Shown here: positions 22,301 through 31,929 of the stretch, piece after piece | Position numbering within the stretch: the first letter of the stretch is position 1 | Layout of the letters: each line of letters starts with the position of its first letter | Origin: Cryoendolithus antarcticus | Lineage: Eukaryota > Ascomycota > Dothideomycetes > Cladosporiales > Cladosporiaceae | Length of the DNA: 64,000 bases | NCBI GenBank assembly: GCA_002077065.1 | Contig: NAJO01000039.1 | Span: forward strand, 186,001 to 250,000 | Reading direction: 5' to 3' | Translations under genes and position numbers: made by a program | The notes under the pieces: generated by a model | Databases searched by the model: none | Seen by the model: the letters and a program-made list of their open reading frames with translations, nothing else | Told to the model about the DNA's origin: nothing

Positions 22301-22476
22301 AGTACTAGACGCGAGAGCAGGAAACCAGAGCAGAAGAGGTAGATCGCTAGGGCGTGGAGGAGTAGAAGCAGGGTAAGGAATCCAACAGTGAGGGCGTGCT
22401 GAGCTTTGAAGCGCACGGAGAGGGTGTGTTGCTGGGCTTTTGGGTCGGGTGGAGGAGGAGGTTTGGGAGGAGACAT
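19387..22476 (-). CDS. gpi13: GPI ethanolamine phosphate transferase 3 (Gpi13/PIG-O)
   Basis: ER membrane enzyme that adds ethanolamine phosphate to the third mannose of the GPI precursor, the group later linked to protein. Single exon, 1029 residues, within the usual length. Residues 30-55 are a signal anchor. A lumenal alkaline-phosphatase-like domain follows, with metal and nucleophile motifs VVDALRYDF (D100), PPTTTLQRLKG (Thr 151-153), LGDDTW (200-204), GVDHAGHRYGP (D262, H263, H266) and GDHGM (D304, H305). About a dozen hydrophobic segments fill the C-terminal 550 residues. The Pro-rich N-terminal tail is cytosolic. I chose this over Mcd4 and Gpi7 from the domain pattern and the WFPKRFDKAVIVVVDALRYDF context. 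Convergent with ELP5, 244 bases between stops. Confidence 0.93.
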   Translation of the reverse strand: MSPPKPPPPPDPKAQQHTLSVRFKAQHALTVGFLTLLLLLHALAIYLFCSGFLLSRLVLPDRSECSIPPIQPANGYVAGDVQQGCWFPKRFDKAVIVVVDALRYDFTVPFLDEEGGKARGQYHDQLGVLWETSVAEPTRGILRPFIADPPTTTLQRLKGLTTGSLPTLVEGGSNFAGTAIDEDNLIEQLNRAGKRIVHLGDDTWHALFPGSFDANLTKAYDSFNVWDLHTVDNGVTEYIFPLLEPGMRGQWDVIIGHYLGVDHAGHRYGPDHPAMGEKLREMDGVVRRMIEALDDETLLVVLGDHGMDVKGDHGGESEDEVQAALWMYSKKGLFGRGDDIGLEPPRSAKQRPLAQIDLVPTLALLLGLPIPFNNLGQPIEEAFVGAKGVDYGSLAEVGRLTAAQIQRYQGHYSEARKLDEDAASTTRPLWEAAIQQWQQTEATKKPAQGAPKSTYDAFAAYQAENVRICRHLWARFDLVSMGMGIAVLVGSVALLAAYARAITGDRAAITPVLLGGGLAGLVLGAAAGAAIGYLPSASIVQSISFGAGLGGVIGIAVGFWPARQELRIPYPRTFWGGLSFLTSLLLCIGFASNSFTIWEDEQLLFFLTTFGFLMLGSSLGQPDRDDRMLGTWNSVSFLAATRLASFSRLCREEQMPNCRSTYYASASSSTSAAWQLAIPIAIAIFLPSIIKYFFHRTKNYQGSAVIWIGIALRIGLFLVAGFWILDAADDGNWYPDLSKSLLKTTRVIIAQAVLALAFAAGYATYVFASPFLAVINEPAPTEALSSTSKPVDVDGGPSILTTINAKPIARPKLIILGYANTQGTRYLLLPLTWLLALLLLQKPMGQGTLALCFISILNLLEIVDANNLRRSALDPVVLALMGSYYYFKTGHQATLSSIQWESAFIPLSAVSYPWTPILVILNTFGGQILCAIAVPAIPLWKVKPTLPGLLGRVAGAVATHALVYGAFAVATVIEAAWLRRHLMLYRIFMPRMLMSVAVLVVVEVVGVVGGIVGLRWSMGSVGEVFGWGE

Positions 22477-23173
22477 TGAGGTTGGTGAGTTGGGGACGTG
22501 AGGTTATATGAGCATCGTGGAGATAGAATGGAGAGACAAGGGGCCATTTGCAGGCTGGAAAGGAGTGTATTTGGGATCACAAGTAGTCATTGTGGAGGAT
22601 GCGGTTCAGTTAATCAATTAGATGTCGCAGTGCATCTATAGTTTCTCAAAATGTTCTCCCACAAACGACTTCGCGTTACACATTGAGACCAGACGACAAT
22701 CCCTAGTACTTGAGGGTTGAGCAATCAATCTTCGAAGACCAGACAAGGACATCAAGAATTCCTTTCATTGCGCGGCTATCTGCGCTAACCTCCGCAAGCG
22801 CCAGGCTCATCCGTTATATACACCTGCGTCTGATCGCCTTGCGATCGCAGTAGCAGCGAATAGAAATTAGCGCGCGTAGGCGCAAAGCTATACTATGGTA
22901 CAGAATGCCGGGGACTTAGCCCCTTGGCCTGGTGTAGGTCATGGACGTGTGATTCGATGCGATGCGAGTGTGGGTGGTTCGCCATGTCGACCGCACTGCT
23001 CGCCAAACTATTTGGCGCGTCGAAGTGTGTGAGTTCTCGGGGACCGCGCCTCGGCTATGTGTGGTCGAGTCGCAGTCCGAATGATGACCAGATCGTCGTG
23101 GCGTCGACCAAATGCAGAAAGAAGTCGTAAGATCGTTTCCTCCTCTGCTCTCCTCTCTTCCCTTCAGCATCTC
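22477..23173. other. Intergenic region upstream of GPI13
   Basis: About 700 bases with no supported gene. It should contain the GPI13 promoter and the 3' end of the small membrane-protein gene. Confidence 0.4.
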
Positions 23174-23704
23174 TCACTTCGCGAACTCCTTCTCCGTCAA
23201 CCCACCAATGCGATCCAGATCCAAACTCTGAAACCTCTCACCATCCCGCTGGTACGTCGGCAGGCTGTCATCTACAGGCTCAAACCCAATACTCGTCTCC
23301 CCAACCCTAACAACCACAACCCTACCACTAGTTCTCCTGCCAGCATCATCAACCTCCTCCGGAAACGTGATCCGAATCTCCGGCACCGGACTCGGCGGCG
23401 GCGAATCAGAATTGTCCATGAGATTCTGCTTCTCCTGCACTACATAGATCGGCTCTAAAGGCCGCACCATGATGCGGCGGTGCGAGGAGTGCGAGGAGGA
23501 GGTTGAGGTGCGTTTTTCATTGAACAGCGGGAGAGCTAGCTGGGATTTGGAGGAGCGGCGGCGTTGGCGGAAGTAGAAGAGCGCGCCGACTAGGAGGACT
23601 GAGGCGATGAGGAGGACTAGGAGGGCGATAAGGAGGTTCAGCATGGTGCTGCTGATGGTTGTGTGGGTCTCGCGGGGGAGGAGGTGGAAGGTGGTGGGCG
23701 GCAT
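23174..23704 (-). CDS. Small single-pass membrane protein, conserved in fungi
   Basis: 176 residues, single exon. A hydrophobic segment at about residues 21-45 (LNLLIALLVLLIASVLLVGALFYF) is followed by an Arg-rich stop-transfer patch, Ser-rich linker and a C-terminal cytosolic-looking domain (VPEIRITFPEE.., GRVVVVRVGE.., ERFQSLDLDRIGGL). The C-terminal block looks like a conserved motif of uncharacterised filamentous-fungal proteins; no function is known to me. No enzyme motif is visible. It could be a type I or III membrane protein, as the N-terminus is not a clear cleaved signal. Confidence 0.7.
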   Translation of the reverse strand: MPPTTFHLLPRETHTTISSTMLNLLIALLVLLIASVLLVGALFYFRQRRRSSKSQLALPLFNEKRTSTSSSHSSHRRIMVRPLEPIYVVQEKQNLMDNSDSPPPSPVPEIRITFPEEVDDAGRRTSGRVVVVRVGETSIGFEPVDDSLPTYQRDGERFQSLDLDRIGGLTEKEFAK

Positions 23705-25141
23705 GATGCAGGAGCGGTGGTGTTATTGACCGGGTTGGTGGGAAGGGGTGTTGGGTGTTGCTAGGCGTGATACGAAGCTGGTCGATCGCTTCCGATTACC
23801 GGATAACGAGTGTGGGTTTGGTAGCGAGTGTGGGTGGGCTGCGAGGGCCTGTGGTGTAACGCCATGTTAGTCGGGACGAAGTGCGTCGACAACGACGACA
23901 GCTGGGGAAGTTTGCGCGACCCTGCGATCACCGAGGCGATAGTATTGCAGCACTTAAACTCGTGCGCCAATTCGTCATGAGGGTCCTCTACAGTCTTTAT
24001 GCGACGTACCTGAAGTTCGGGGAATCACCAGGGGTTGGTTTCGAATGAATGAATTGCGACGATTGTGTATGGGCCGAAAGAGTGAGGCCGGAACGTTGCT
24101 GCTTCGGGTCGAAGCTGTGTGAATGTCGAGTAACGACTGGACGCTCGAGTGAGCAAGGGAGTGACGGGAACGATGCACGAAGAGGGTCGAAGTCGCACTG
24201 AGCGCGCGAAGATGCAGAGATTGATGGAGTACAGCAGGTCGCTGACAGGGAGTGTTGTGCCCGGAAATTGCAACGTTGCGGCAGGATCCGCTACTGAAAT
24301 GCAAGTATTCGCGCTAGACGTTTTGTTCCTGAGAAAGTCTGTTTTGGGTCGCGGGTGGCTTGAACGGTCGTCTTCGGTTGCCGGCAAGGCATGTCACTCG
24401 TCGAGCTTTGCGCTGTGCAGTGATATGACGGCCGTCATATGATCGCTTTCGTCGTCCTAGTCGTCGCAGTCGACAATGCTTAAAGCGCCTTTATACACCT
24501 ATACCATCGGGTGCAACCACACGTGCCTGCCACCCAAAGTGGTACCCGGCATTGCGTGCTACGCGACTCGCAAATTGACAACGCTCTTTACGCATCTTCA
24601 CGCGGTGAACGCGTGTGACGACAAGAGAGACTTTGCTTGGCTCATTTGAGGCTGACAAGGTGACCCTCGGATCATAACGACTGTCATCAGCGTGATCTCG
24701 AGTATCGCGACCACATGCTTCCACTCTGTCATGTCTGCATGCACACTCTATGGTAGGTAATCATCGCTGAAGCATCAATTAATGGCGCTATACCGATTGA
24801 TGGTCAAGTCGAGCCTTTCGAGAGCCAACGGTCCCTGCGTACAACATATCACATGTTCTCGCTTCAGCTAGGCACGCGCCCGAGCACCCTTGCAACACAA
24901 GCGGTGGTAGCCCAAGTCTCTCTGGCCATTAAGACAGTGAAGGCGCCATTACGCCGCATGCTCAGTGGGAGGACGCGAGGAGTATGAAGCTGAGCACTTT
25001 AGGTCGCGACGATCATCGACGCTTTTGTGAGCCGCATGTCTAGATGCAACGCTCGACGTTCCACTTATCATACAAGCCGCGACCCTTGGACAACTTGGAG
25101 CATTGTAATAGCAGTGTTTTACATCGACCGAGCTGTCGATG
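23705..25141. other. Gene-poor intergenic region
   Basis: No supported gene. Open frames of 60-120 codons on both strands have no domain content. Confidence 0.4.
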
Positions 25142-25342
25142 CTACGAAGCCAAGCGTGCTTGTGTAGTTGTGATGGGCGCCATTTGTTCCTTTTGCTGCT
25201 GGATGATGCTTCGCTCGTCCTGTGGTTCCTCTCGAACCATTGCAGTGTACCCAGAGCAGCCTCTCTGTGAGCTGGAAAAGGCGAGCGTCAAAATCAGCGT
25301 AGTGGACAGGTACACGACCATTCTATAGCAAACGTTGCGCAT
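25142..25342 (-). CDS. Doubtful small secreted peptide, 66 residues
   Basis: An ATG frame whose N-terminus resembles a signal peptide: basic start (MRNVCYR), hydrophobic core (VVYLSTTLILTLAFSSS), then a polar Gln/Glu-rich tail with one further Cys. No homology is recognised. The tail is very short, and the frame lies just beside a gene relic, so chance is quite possible. Confidence 0.15.
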   Translation of the reverse strand: MRNVCYRMVVYLSTTLILTLAFSSSQRGCSGYTAMVREEPQDERSIIQQQKEQMAPITTTQARLAS

Positions 25343-25499
25343 TCTCGCGACGATTTGGGTTGTTGGAAGAAGTTGAGAACGTCCAGTCTCTCCATAAGCA
25401 GAGCGTGACGAAGTATCGAAGAGACCTGGGTTTTGGAAGTGGTCTTGACACGGCACTAAATGAAATCTTCCATCCCGTGATTGTATAGAAGGACTCTAA

Positions 25500-26000
25500 T
25501 CAGTCCAGATAAGGAGCAATGCGGTCGATGTGCTGTGCAATGCTGCTCGTGTCATCCATAATTGTGTAGAAGGGAAGGTCCCTGGCCCGTCATGAGCTTG
25601 CTTGCGTGCCAGATGTTATCGATCAGTCTAGTGGTGAAGTCCGGACCTCGAGCAAAGTCAGTGGCAAGTCGAGGATGGCCTGAGAAGGCATCGAACACGT
25701 CAAGCATCGCGCATGTGCAAACCGCGATCGTAGTTGATCGATCGACTTCCCGTCATTGCTATTGACGACGACACGACTGATGTAGTAATGAGAGAAGGCC
25801 TCGAAGTGATTGATGTCGTTCCCATGGGAGTGGTCCGTTCCAAGTTTTCTTGGCAGCCGCGACTTGAGCTTCACCTTGTGATCGATGCACTCCTGCCACA
25901 ACCACTCTATGCACAGCACCACCCTTCCACTTCGACTCGAGTGATTGATGCATACAATCAGCTATGCTCTGATCGATCGGGGATATCAGCTCGACAACTC
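25500..26000 (-). pseudogene. Relic of a protein-coding gene, family not identified
   Basis: On the minus strand, three protein-like blocks follow each other in order but in different frames: WLWQECIDHKVKL..SHGNDINHFEAFSHYYISRVVV (about 25922-25730), then MLDVFDAFSGHPRLATDFAR..LIDNIWHASKLMTG (about 25710-25580), then ARDLPFYTIMDD..AQHIDRIAPYLD followed by TGA at 25502-25500. No splice signals at the breaks would restore the frame, so small insertions or deletions are the simplest reading. Remains of the 5' part may extend to about 26000. The blocks read like the C-terminus of one conserved enzyme-like protein; I cannot name the family. Confidence 0.6.
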
Positions 26001-26549
26001 TGCCGACCACGCGTCGCAAACATCGCTAGTTCGTCGCTCCTGGCTGAAAGCAGCGTCGACGAACAACATTAACAGCGCATAAGCATTGTGATCGAATGCT
26101 GATCCAAACAGCGATCACATTGAAGGTATGTCACCCTCTCGTACTATCGCGTTGGTCTTGCGATCTCTCATCATCGAATGTATCGATGCTTGAGGTGCTG
26201 TACCACCTCTCCCGAGACAGCGGAAGTCTGCACCTCTTCGAACACCCAACCTTAACATGACTTCACCTCCTCTTCACAACACGTGATAGCAGATAACAAC
26301 GACGACAACGACGATCGAGATTGTAAACGACTCCCTCTGACCCTCCAACAGCAACCCTTCCCACGACCACAACCAGTAGCTGCAATGCATTGACGAACCG
26401 TGCGCAGAGCGGATGCCACTACCTGTCGCCGGCCTGTCTTAGTACACATCATACCCTGGCGCATAGTGAATGCAATCGCAAATACTGCCCCTAGAACAAC
26501 GCTGATACATGCATAGGTCTGACACACGGCAACCTGCCTGGCGGCAAAC
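26001..26549. other. Intergenic region upstream of the 26.5 kb gene
   Basis: About 550 bases without a supported gene. It should hold the promoter and leader of the large unknown gene on the plus strand. Confidence 0.35.
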
Positions 26550-29500
26550 ATGAGTACCCGGCGAAGCACCGGGCGCTTGCCGTCTATGCCGATGCACATG
26601 ACGACCAGGAAAGCCGGCAAATCGAACAGCTCGGACGACGTCTCACCGAAGAGCCAGCTGTCGATACAGAGTAATGGCACCGGGCGCGCTTCCCTGAACG
26701 GCAGTAGCCCTTTGCGCGAAATCGATAGCACCACTAAACCAGCCAGTCGCAGGCGTACCGACAAGACCAGGCCTGTAGATCCTGACGAGCTGATGTTCAT
26801 ATCATCGAGCGAGTCAGGGGGCGAGCAGGATGGATCTGGACCCTTCGTTGCGGGAAATGCCGAGCCAGGTACCATCGAGGACATAATGAAGGCTCTGGGC
26901 TCGGACGACGATGTTGGCGATGTCGAAGAGTCGTCCGGGAGCGAGCTTGATGATGTTGGTGTCGATCATCTGGAACATACACAGCCTGTGCAACCTACCG
27001 CATCACGGCATCGCGAGAGTCGTGCCTCATCTGCCAGTTTATTCGTCTCCGAGAACAGCAACCAGCCAGTAGAGGACTTGTATCGATCCGAGGAGGCTCG
27101 GACGTCCGAGAAGCGTCGCCGATACGCTGCTGCTAACGGCGACAACGTACTGGACGAGGAGACCGGCGTATTCACTCCTTACGGACCAGTAAAGACCGCC
27201 GCAGAGGTCGACAAGCGCTATCAGGAGCATGACGAAGGTGACTGGTTAGAGACTTATTCGCCTGATTTTTCAGATGAAGCGCCCAGCTTGTCTCTGGACA
27301 AGGCGATGGCCAAGCAGTCACAGCAACAGCTTTCGCCCGAGGCTGCTTCTTTACGAGCATCATTACATGACGACGGTGATGCGGATATTGCAGCTAACGA
27401 TGAGCCGCTTAACACTCAATCAGGCGCTTCTGCCCCAAATTTTCGGCATCACACCGCCACTCCTTCGTCTCACGTGGCCGATGAGCTCAAGTTTGTCCGA
27501 GATGACGAAGATGAAGACAACCTCGAGACAGATTTCGATACGCCGAAAGCTGCGATACCCACGACCATCGCGCCGGACGCCCTTGATGATTACTCCGATG
27601 GCGAGGAAGATGAGGAACCACTGTCACCGCCTGCACCAGACACCGCCTCTCACAACACAGTGGTTGCGAAGACGGTGCCTGAACTGCAGAACGATGATTC
27701 AGATGAGGACAGCCAAGATGACCTGCCCATAGCAGCAAGAGTGCGTTCTACGCGCAGTAGTAATGCAGTCCAGAGCGCGCAGCACAGTGCCTCCAAGCCC
27801 ACCGCTCACCAAGATGGCGTTACTACGAAGGCACGCAATGTCGGCGGCCGCCGAAGAGCCAACCACGCCATCCCGCTTGTGGAGGCTGCGATGCGCCGAC
27901 AGCTTGAGATCAAGCAAATGTATCGTGCCATCGTTCGCCCGCTCAAGATCTGTCTTGGTGACCTGGCCCAGAAGTCACTTGATGAGCTGGAGACAGACGA
28001 GCAGGCTCATCTAGTGGATCCCGAATACATGACTGTCATGGCTGGACTCAACGGGAAGTTCCAACGCCGCAAGACGCAGCTCTTGGCTGCACAGGAGAAG
28101 AACCGAGAGCAGCTGAAGGAAAGATACCTTGCCGAGATCTCGGCAAAACAGGCCAGTGTTCGCTCGCTGATCGACGAGCTGAAGGAGCAGCAGCTAGCCA
28201 GATTGGAATACGACACGATCAATATCGTGAGAGCAAGCCAGCTCCAGCTACCCCGACTGCATGAGACCGAAGACGAAGATGGCGTTCTGGCTCAGCCTAG
28301 GAGGCGAGCGTCCAAAACTAAGCCGTCCGTCACAGTCGATCCGAGGTACGACTCCCGCAGCCGTCGTACCCTGGAGATGGAGCGCAGAGTCGAGGATCTG
28401 GAGCAGCGCACGAAGATGGGAGAGGCTCTGGGTGCATTCAAAGCGCAGCCCGATCAGACCTTCTCCGTCATGGACCGTACCTCACGTGATGCAGCAACGG
28501 AGCGGAAACGAAATGTGGAAGGCACGACCATGCTTGCTCGCGCAGCTGCTGAGGTGCAGCTAAAAGACACTGCGCCGTTCCTCAAGAATAATCCTCCACC
28601 GCCTACTAAGCAAGATCTCGCTGCATTACAGGTATTGGCAGATCTGGCCACGAGACCAGGTTTACTGCCACCACTCCCGAAGGCGGTCAACCCACGCCAC
28701 CGAGCTCTACAGCCGCCAAGCGGTCCCTCATACGCGCACAGCTTGCTGAACGCGCCCTCACCTCGACCCACGCAACCTCAAGCACAACCTTACAGACAAC
28801 ACCGCCGCAAAACAAGCAACATAGCCGATACGCCGCTGACACCCATTATAACTGGCGCAAGCCTGATTTCTATCAGCGAGAAGACTGAGACTAGCCAGAG
28901 CGCTATCAATCAGGCTCCGCCACCTCGCGCTCTCAAAGCGCCAGCTGCGAAGCCTGCCAGTCAATCGGCGACGCCTGCAGAACCACGGGCCGCTGATTAC
29001 GGCAGCATACATCCTGACCGCTTACGCCTAATGAGCGAGCAGCAGTCCGCTGGCAGTGAAATCGGAGTTACTGATGATGCGCTGAAAGACGACTTCCCTG
29101 ACAGGGAATACACTCAGCACGATGCAGTGAAGGATCTCATGGCTGGAGCCGACAAGTGGCAGAGAGGTGATGCTCGTCGTAACACATACGACTCGGGCGA
29201 CAACAACACGCTGAAGTACAGCGTGGTTGATGAAGGCGTACCGCCGCCTCGTGAATGGAGCAGGGTAAGATCTGATCTACCCTTACTGATGAGCACAGTA
29301 CTAATAAATCTACAGTCCCTTGAACCCGATGACTCCGGCTCGGTACAAGTCCTTTCATCCGCCCCCAAGTCACGCCACAGCAGGAAGACAAATGTCGATG
29401 AGCGTCACGGCTTGACTCGCAAAGACTTGAGAGACCAAGCTGCGGAGCGCAGACTGCACAAGCATCAACACCGACGAGCCACGACCGGCGGGTCGATCAA

Positions 29501-29867
29501 TCGAACGCCTCAACCTCCCCCCATGCCTTTCACAATGGCTCCTCAGCTACCGCAACGTCCGAACTCAGTCTTCCCGACGTTCGCGAACGCTCCGACTGCA
29601 ATGCCAGTCAATCACTTCGGCGGTGGGATGAGTATGCAGCCAGGCCAAGGCTTCTTTTACACGCCTCAACCTCAAATGCAGCCTATGCCCATGCAAATGC
29701 CAATGGGAATGCCAATGGGACCTTTCGGGTTCGGCAATGGAAGAGGCTATATGCCCGTTTTGCAGCCTCCGCTGCCTAGAAGTCAGGGTGGAACGGCGGA
29801 GCAGTGGGCGTATTTCTTTTCTAATATGCCCGGAGTGGATCCGCATAGGTATCAGGGATGGCAGTAG
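26550..29867 (+). CDS. Large, mostly disordered unknown protein with one helical domain
   Basis: Not recognised as a named gene. Exons 26550-29264 and 29316-29867: a 51-base intron (GTAAGA, branch TACTAAT, CTACAG) lies in frame, so translation with or without removal is open; spliced product 1088 residues. Residues 1-430 are acidic and Ser-rich with Arg patches, suggesting a nuclear protein. Residues about 435-565 form a charged coiled-coil region (RRQLEIKQMYRAI.., QERYLAE-like repeats with EKNREQLKERYLAE and SLIDELKEQQ). A second conserved-looking stretch covers about 590-710. The C-terminus is Pro/Met/Gln-rich with MPMQMPMGMPMG. The coiled-coil pattern faintly recalls Sds3/Dep1-type subunits of histone deacetylase complexes, but this is a guess. 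Confidence 0.75.
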   Translation: MSTRRSTGRLPSMPMHMTTRKAGKSNSSDDVSPKSQLSIQSNGTGRASLNGSSPLREIDSTTKPASRRRTDKTRPVDPDELMFISSSESGGEQDGSGPFVAGNAEPGTIEDIMKALGSDDDVGDVEESSGSELDDVGVDHLEHTQPVQPTASRHRESRASSASLFVSENSNQPVEDLYRSEEARTSEKRRRYAAANGDNVLDEETGVFTPYGPVKTAAEVDKRYQEHDEGDWLETYSPDFSDEAPSLSLDKAMAKQSQQQLSPEAASLRASLHDDGDADIAANDEPLNTQSGASAPNFRHHTATPSSHVADELKFVRDDEDEDNLETDFDTPKAAIPTTIAPDALDDYSDGEEDEEPLSPPAPDTASHNTVVAKTVPELQNDDSDEDSQDDLPIAARVRSTRSSNAVQSAQHSASKPTAHQDGVTTKARNVGGRRRANHAIPLVEAAMRRQLEIKQMYRAIVRPLKICLGDLAQKSLDELETDEQAHLVDPEYMTVMAGLNGKFQRRKTQLLAAQEKNREQLKERYLAEISAKQASVRSLIDELKEQQLARLEYDTINIVRASQLQLPRLHETEDEDGVLAQPRRRASKTKPSVTVDPRYDSRSRRTLEMERRVEDLEQRTKMGEALGAFKAQPDQTFSVMDRTSRDAATERKRNVEGTTMLARAAAEVQLKDTAPFLKNNPPPPTKQDLAALQVLADLATRPGLLPPLPKAVNPRHRALQPPSGPSYAHSLLNAPSPRPTQPQAQPYRQHRRKTSNIADTPLTPIITGASLISISEKTETSQSAINQAPPPRALKAPAAKPASQSATPAEPRAADYGSIHPDRLRLMSEQQSAGSEIGVTDDALKDDFPDREYTQHDAVKDLMAGADKWQRGDARRNTYDSGDNNTLKYSVVDEGVPPPREWSRVRSDLPLLMSTVLINLQSLEPDDSGSVQVLSSAPKSRHSRKTNVDERHGLTRKDLRDQAAERRLHKHQHRRATTGGSINRTPQPPPMPFTMAPQLPQRPNSVFPTFANAPTAMPVNHFGGGMSMQPGQGFFYTPQPQMQPMPMQMPMGMPMGPFGFGNGRGYMPVLQPPLPRSQGGTAEQWAYFFSNMPGVDPHRYQGWQ

Positions 29868-30099
29868 CTTTGTTGGGGGTGAATGGGGAGACAAAGGGGT
29901 GGGGCGGCTTGTATTTGGCACTATAGGCGAGCTTGTGATGTGCAGACGAGTCTTTGAAATGGCATGGGCCTTATTTGGTGTGTGTCTGTCATGTGACCTG
30001 CTCATTATCTGATCCTCACTTGCCTGAATCGTCCTCTCATGTGTGCGTCCGTTGCATCGTGACCGTCCCGATCTCTCCCTGGCCATCTGCCCCATTCCT
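29868..30099. other. Short convergent intergenic stretch
   Basis: Terminator regions of the plus-strand unknown gene and of the minus-strand membrane protein gene presumably meet here and in the next 400 bases. No gene is seen. Confidence 0.3.
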
Positions 30100-30507
30100 T
30101 CATTCATCCCGAGCTTCGAGCCTAATTCTCACTAAAGTTCCTTCACTTGAGGTCCCTCGCTTCATTACCACTCTCAGTGCCACCACGGCCTCATCCACGT
30201 GAGCCTCACTGTGATACTCCGTTCCTGTCCATCGCCATTCCGGTCTCTCGGTGATCTCTAGCCCTTTCGTGAGGCTTTTCCTGTCAAGCCAGTAGTTTCT
30301 ACATTGGCAGTCGGCTTCTTCGAGAGCCCCAATCAAGCTCGAGTATTTCCTCGGCGTGGTCGCGCAAGGCACTCTCTCCCGGGACACATTCTCTCCTGAG
30401 CTGCGATACGCTGCGTCACCTCTGTCGTTTCTGCCTTCCACGCGACGGTGAGATGACCTAGACTTCACCAGCTTGGCGGAAGTTCGTCTCGTCAATTCAA
30501 TGCTCAC
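30100..30507 (-). other. Open frame directly after the TGA of the membrane-protein gene
   Basis: The frame of the upstream gene continues for 135 codons after its TGA (30510-30508) to the next stop. There is no ATG near its beginning. Its C-terminal part (SLTKGLEITERPEWRWTG.., VDEAVVALRVVMKRG) looks protein-like. It could be read-through, a missed exon, or chance. Confidence 0.25.
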
Positions 30508-31929
30508 TCAGCCATCCGTTCTCCTCACAGGCATCTCCGGCATCCCCTCCTCCATAACCCTAACCTCATTCCCCAGTCCGCTCGGGCGTCTCGCCCCAGC
30601 GCCACCAAGACTCTTGATACTGCCCGCGCGGCTAGCAGTCCGACTTCCCATCCCCACGCCCTCCACGGGACTATGGCTCCGACTATCCGAATGCAGTCTC
30701 CTCGGCAGCAAATCCCACTCCGATGCGCCGAAGACCTGCCCGGCGTATGGGCTGCCCATTACCACGGTTCCAGGTGATAGTAAGGGTGGTGGCGTGGGGC
30801 TGTGCGTGCGGAAGAGGGGGTGGATGTGGGATTGCTCGACGCCTGGGCCGGTGGTGGTTGAGGCTATTGAGGAGAACGAGGACTCGCGGTGGAGTAGAGG
30901 CGGGAATGGGATTGGCTGATCTGTGATGGGGGATTCGGGGAGGGGTGTATCTTCTGGTATTAGAGAGCCGGAGCTGTGGAGCGGGAATGGGCCGTTCAGA
31001 GCCATGGCTGGGGAGACTGGCCGGCTGCCGGGGATGGGCTCAAGGCGTTTCGCTGCGCGGGGAGGTTGAGGGTGGGTGAACGTGGTTAGGAGGTTGTCGT
31101 CGACTGTTGAGGTGTCCCAGGTCTCGAAGCCATCGCCACGGCAGCCAAATTCGAGACTGTCGTTGCGATTGTGGGCGTGGTGGTGTGCTGCTATGGGCGG
31201 AACACGCGGAGTGGGCGAGGGAGATCGGCCGCCCAAGATGAGCCTCGTGCGCGAAGTTATGGGGCGGATGATTTGGCTCAAGGAGTTGCGAGTGGAGGAG
31301 CGGTTGCTGTGCGTTGATTCGACGTATGGCGAGTGTGTCGGCGTTCCGAGGGCCGAGTCTGCCCTTGAGGCTGGTGAGAGATTCTTGAGCTGGAGCGAAA
31401 GGGAGCGAGTGAGGTTGCGGGGCGGAGAGCGCGGCTGCACCATGGGCTCTGTGCGTCGTTCCTTGTCTACAGCTCGATGGCGCGCGAGACGAAGTGCATG
31501 GAACGCGATCTGAGCCATGACGCCAATAGTCCATAGTGCGATGCCTGCTGTTGCCAGAATGTGGTCGTTCTGTGCGTGTGATTCGGCTTGAATCGGCCTG
31601 ACCCGCACTTTGCAGAACGTGTACAATGCTAAAATCGCTGCGGTTGTCGACAACGCCGCATTGGCAGCCTCTGGCGTCCAACGGAGAACTGCGCTCTCAA
31701 TTGGAGGTCTTGACCGGAAGCCGAATGCTACGGTCACCAGTAGAGTCATTAACACGAAGTAGGCCAGAAGTGCGGCGACGACGATCGCAGCCCATACTGA
31801 GCTGCCATGAAGCGTGCCTGCTGCTAGGCCTGTGAGTATCGCTGCGAGTCCGAGCTGTGCCAGGCATGCAATGCTGGCCACTACGAGCTCGATCGCACGC
31901 CTCGAGTTGTTAGGTCTTGTCTGAAACAT
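30508..31929 (-). CDS. Four-pass membrane protein with long cytosolic tail
   Basis: 473 residues from the ATG at 31929, single exon. Four hydrophobic segments lie in the first 160 residues: around IELVVASIACLAQLGLAAIL, AAIVVAALLAYFVLMTLLV, AALSTTAAILALYTF and ILATAGIALWTIGVMAQIAF. The remaining 300 residues are Ser/Pro/Arg-rich and disordered, with many SP and RS sites suited to phosphorylation. Proteins of this layout are common in filamentous fungi and uncharacterised. No transporter or enzyme motif is present. The stop is TGA and the same frame continues for a further 135 codons, noted separately. Confidence 0.7.
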   Translation of the reverse strand: MFQTRPNNSRRAIELVVASIACLAQLGLAAILTGLAAGTLHGSSVWAAIVVAALLAYFVLMTLLVTVAFGFRSRPPIESAVLRWTPEAANAALSTTAAILALYTFCKVRVRPIQAESHAQNDHILATAGIALWTIGVMAQIAFHALRLARHRAVDKERRTEPMVQPRSPPRNLTRSLSLQLKNLSPASRADSALGTPTHSPYVESTHSNRSSTRNSLSQIIRPITSRTRLILGGRSPSPTPRVPPIAAHHHAHNRNDSLEFGCRGDGFETWDTSTVDDNLLTTFTHPQPPRAAKRLEPIPGSRPVSPAMALNGPFPLHSSGSLIPEDTPLPESPITDQPIPFPPLLHRESSFSSIASTTTGPGVEQSHIHPLFRTHSPTPPPLLSPGTVVMGSPYAGQVFGASEWDLLPRRLHSDSRSHSPVEGVGMGSRTASRAGSIKSLGGAGARRPSGLGNEVRVMEEGMPEMPVRRTDG

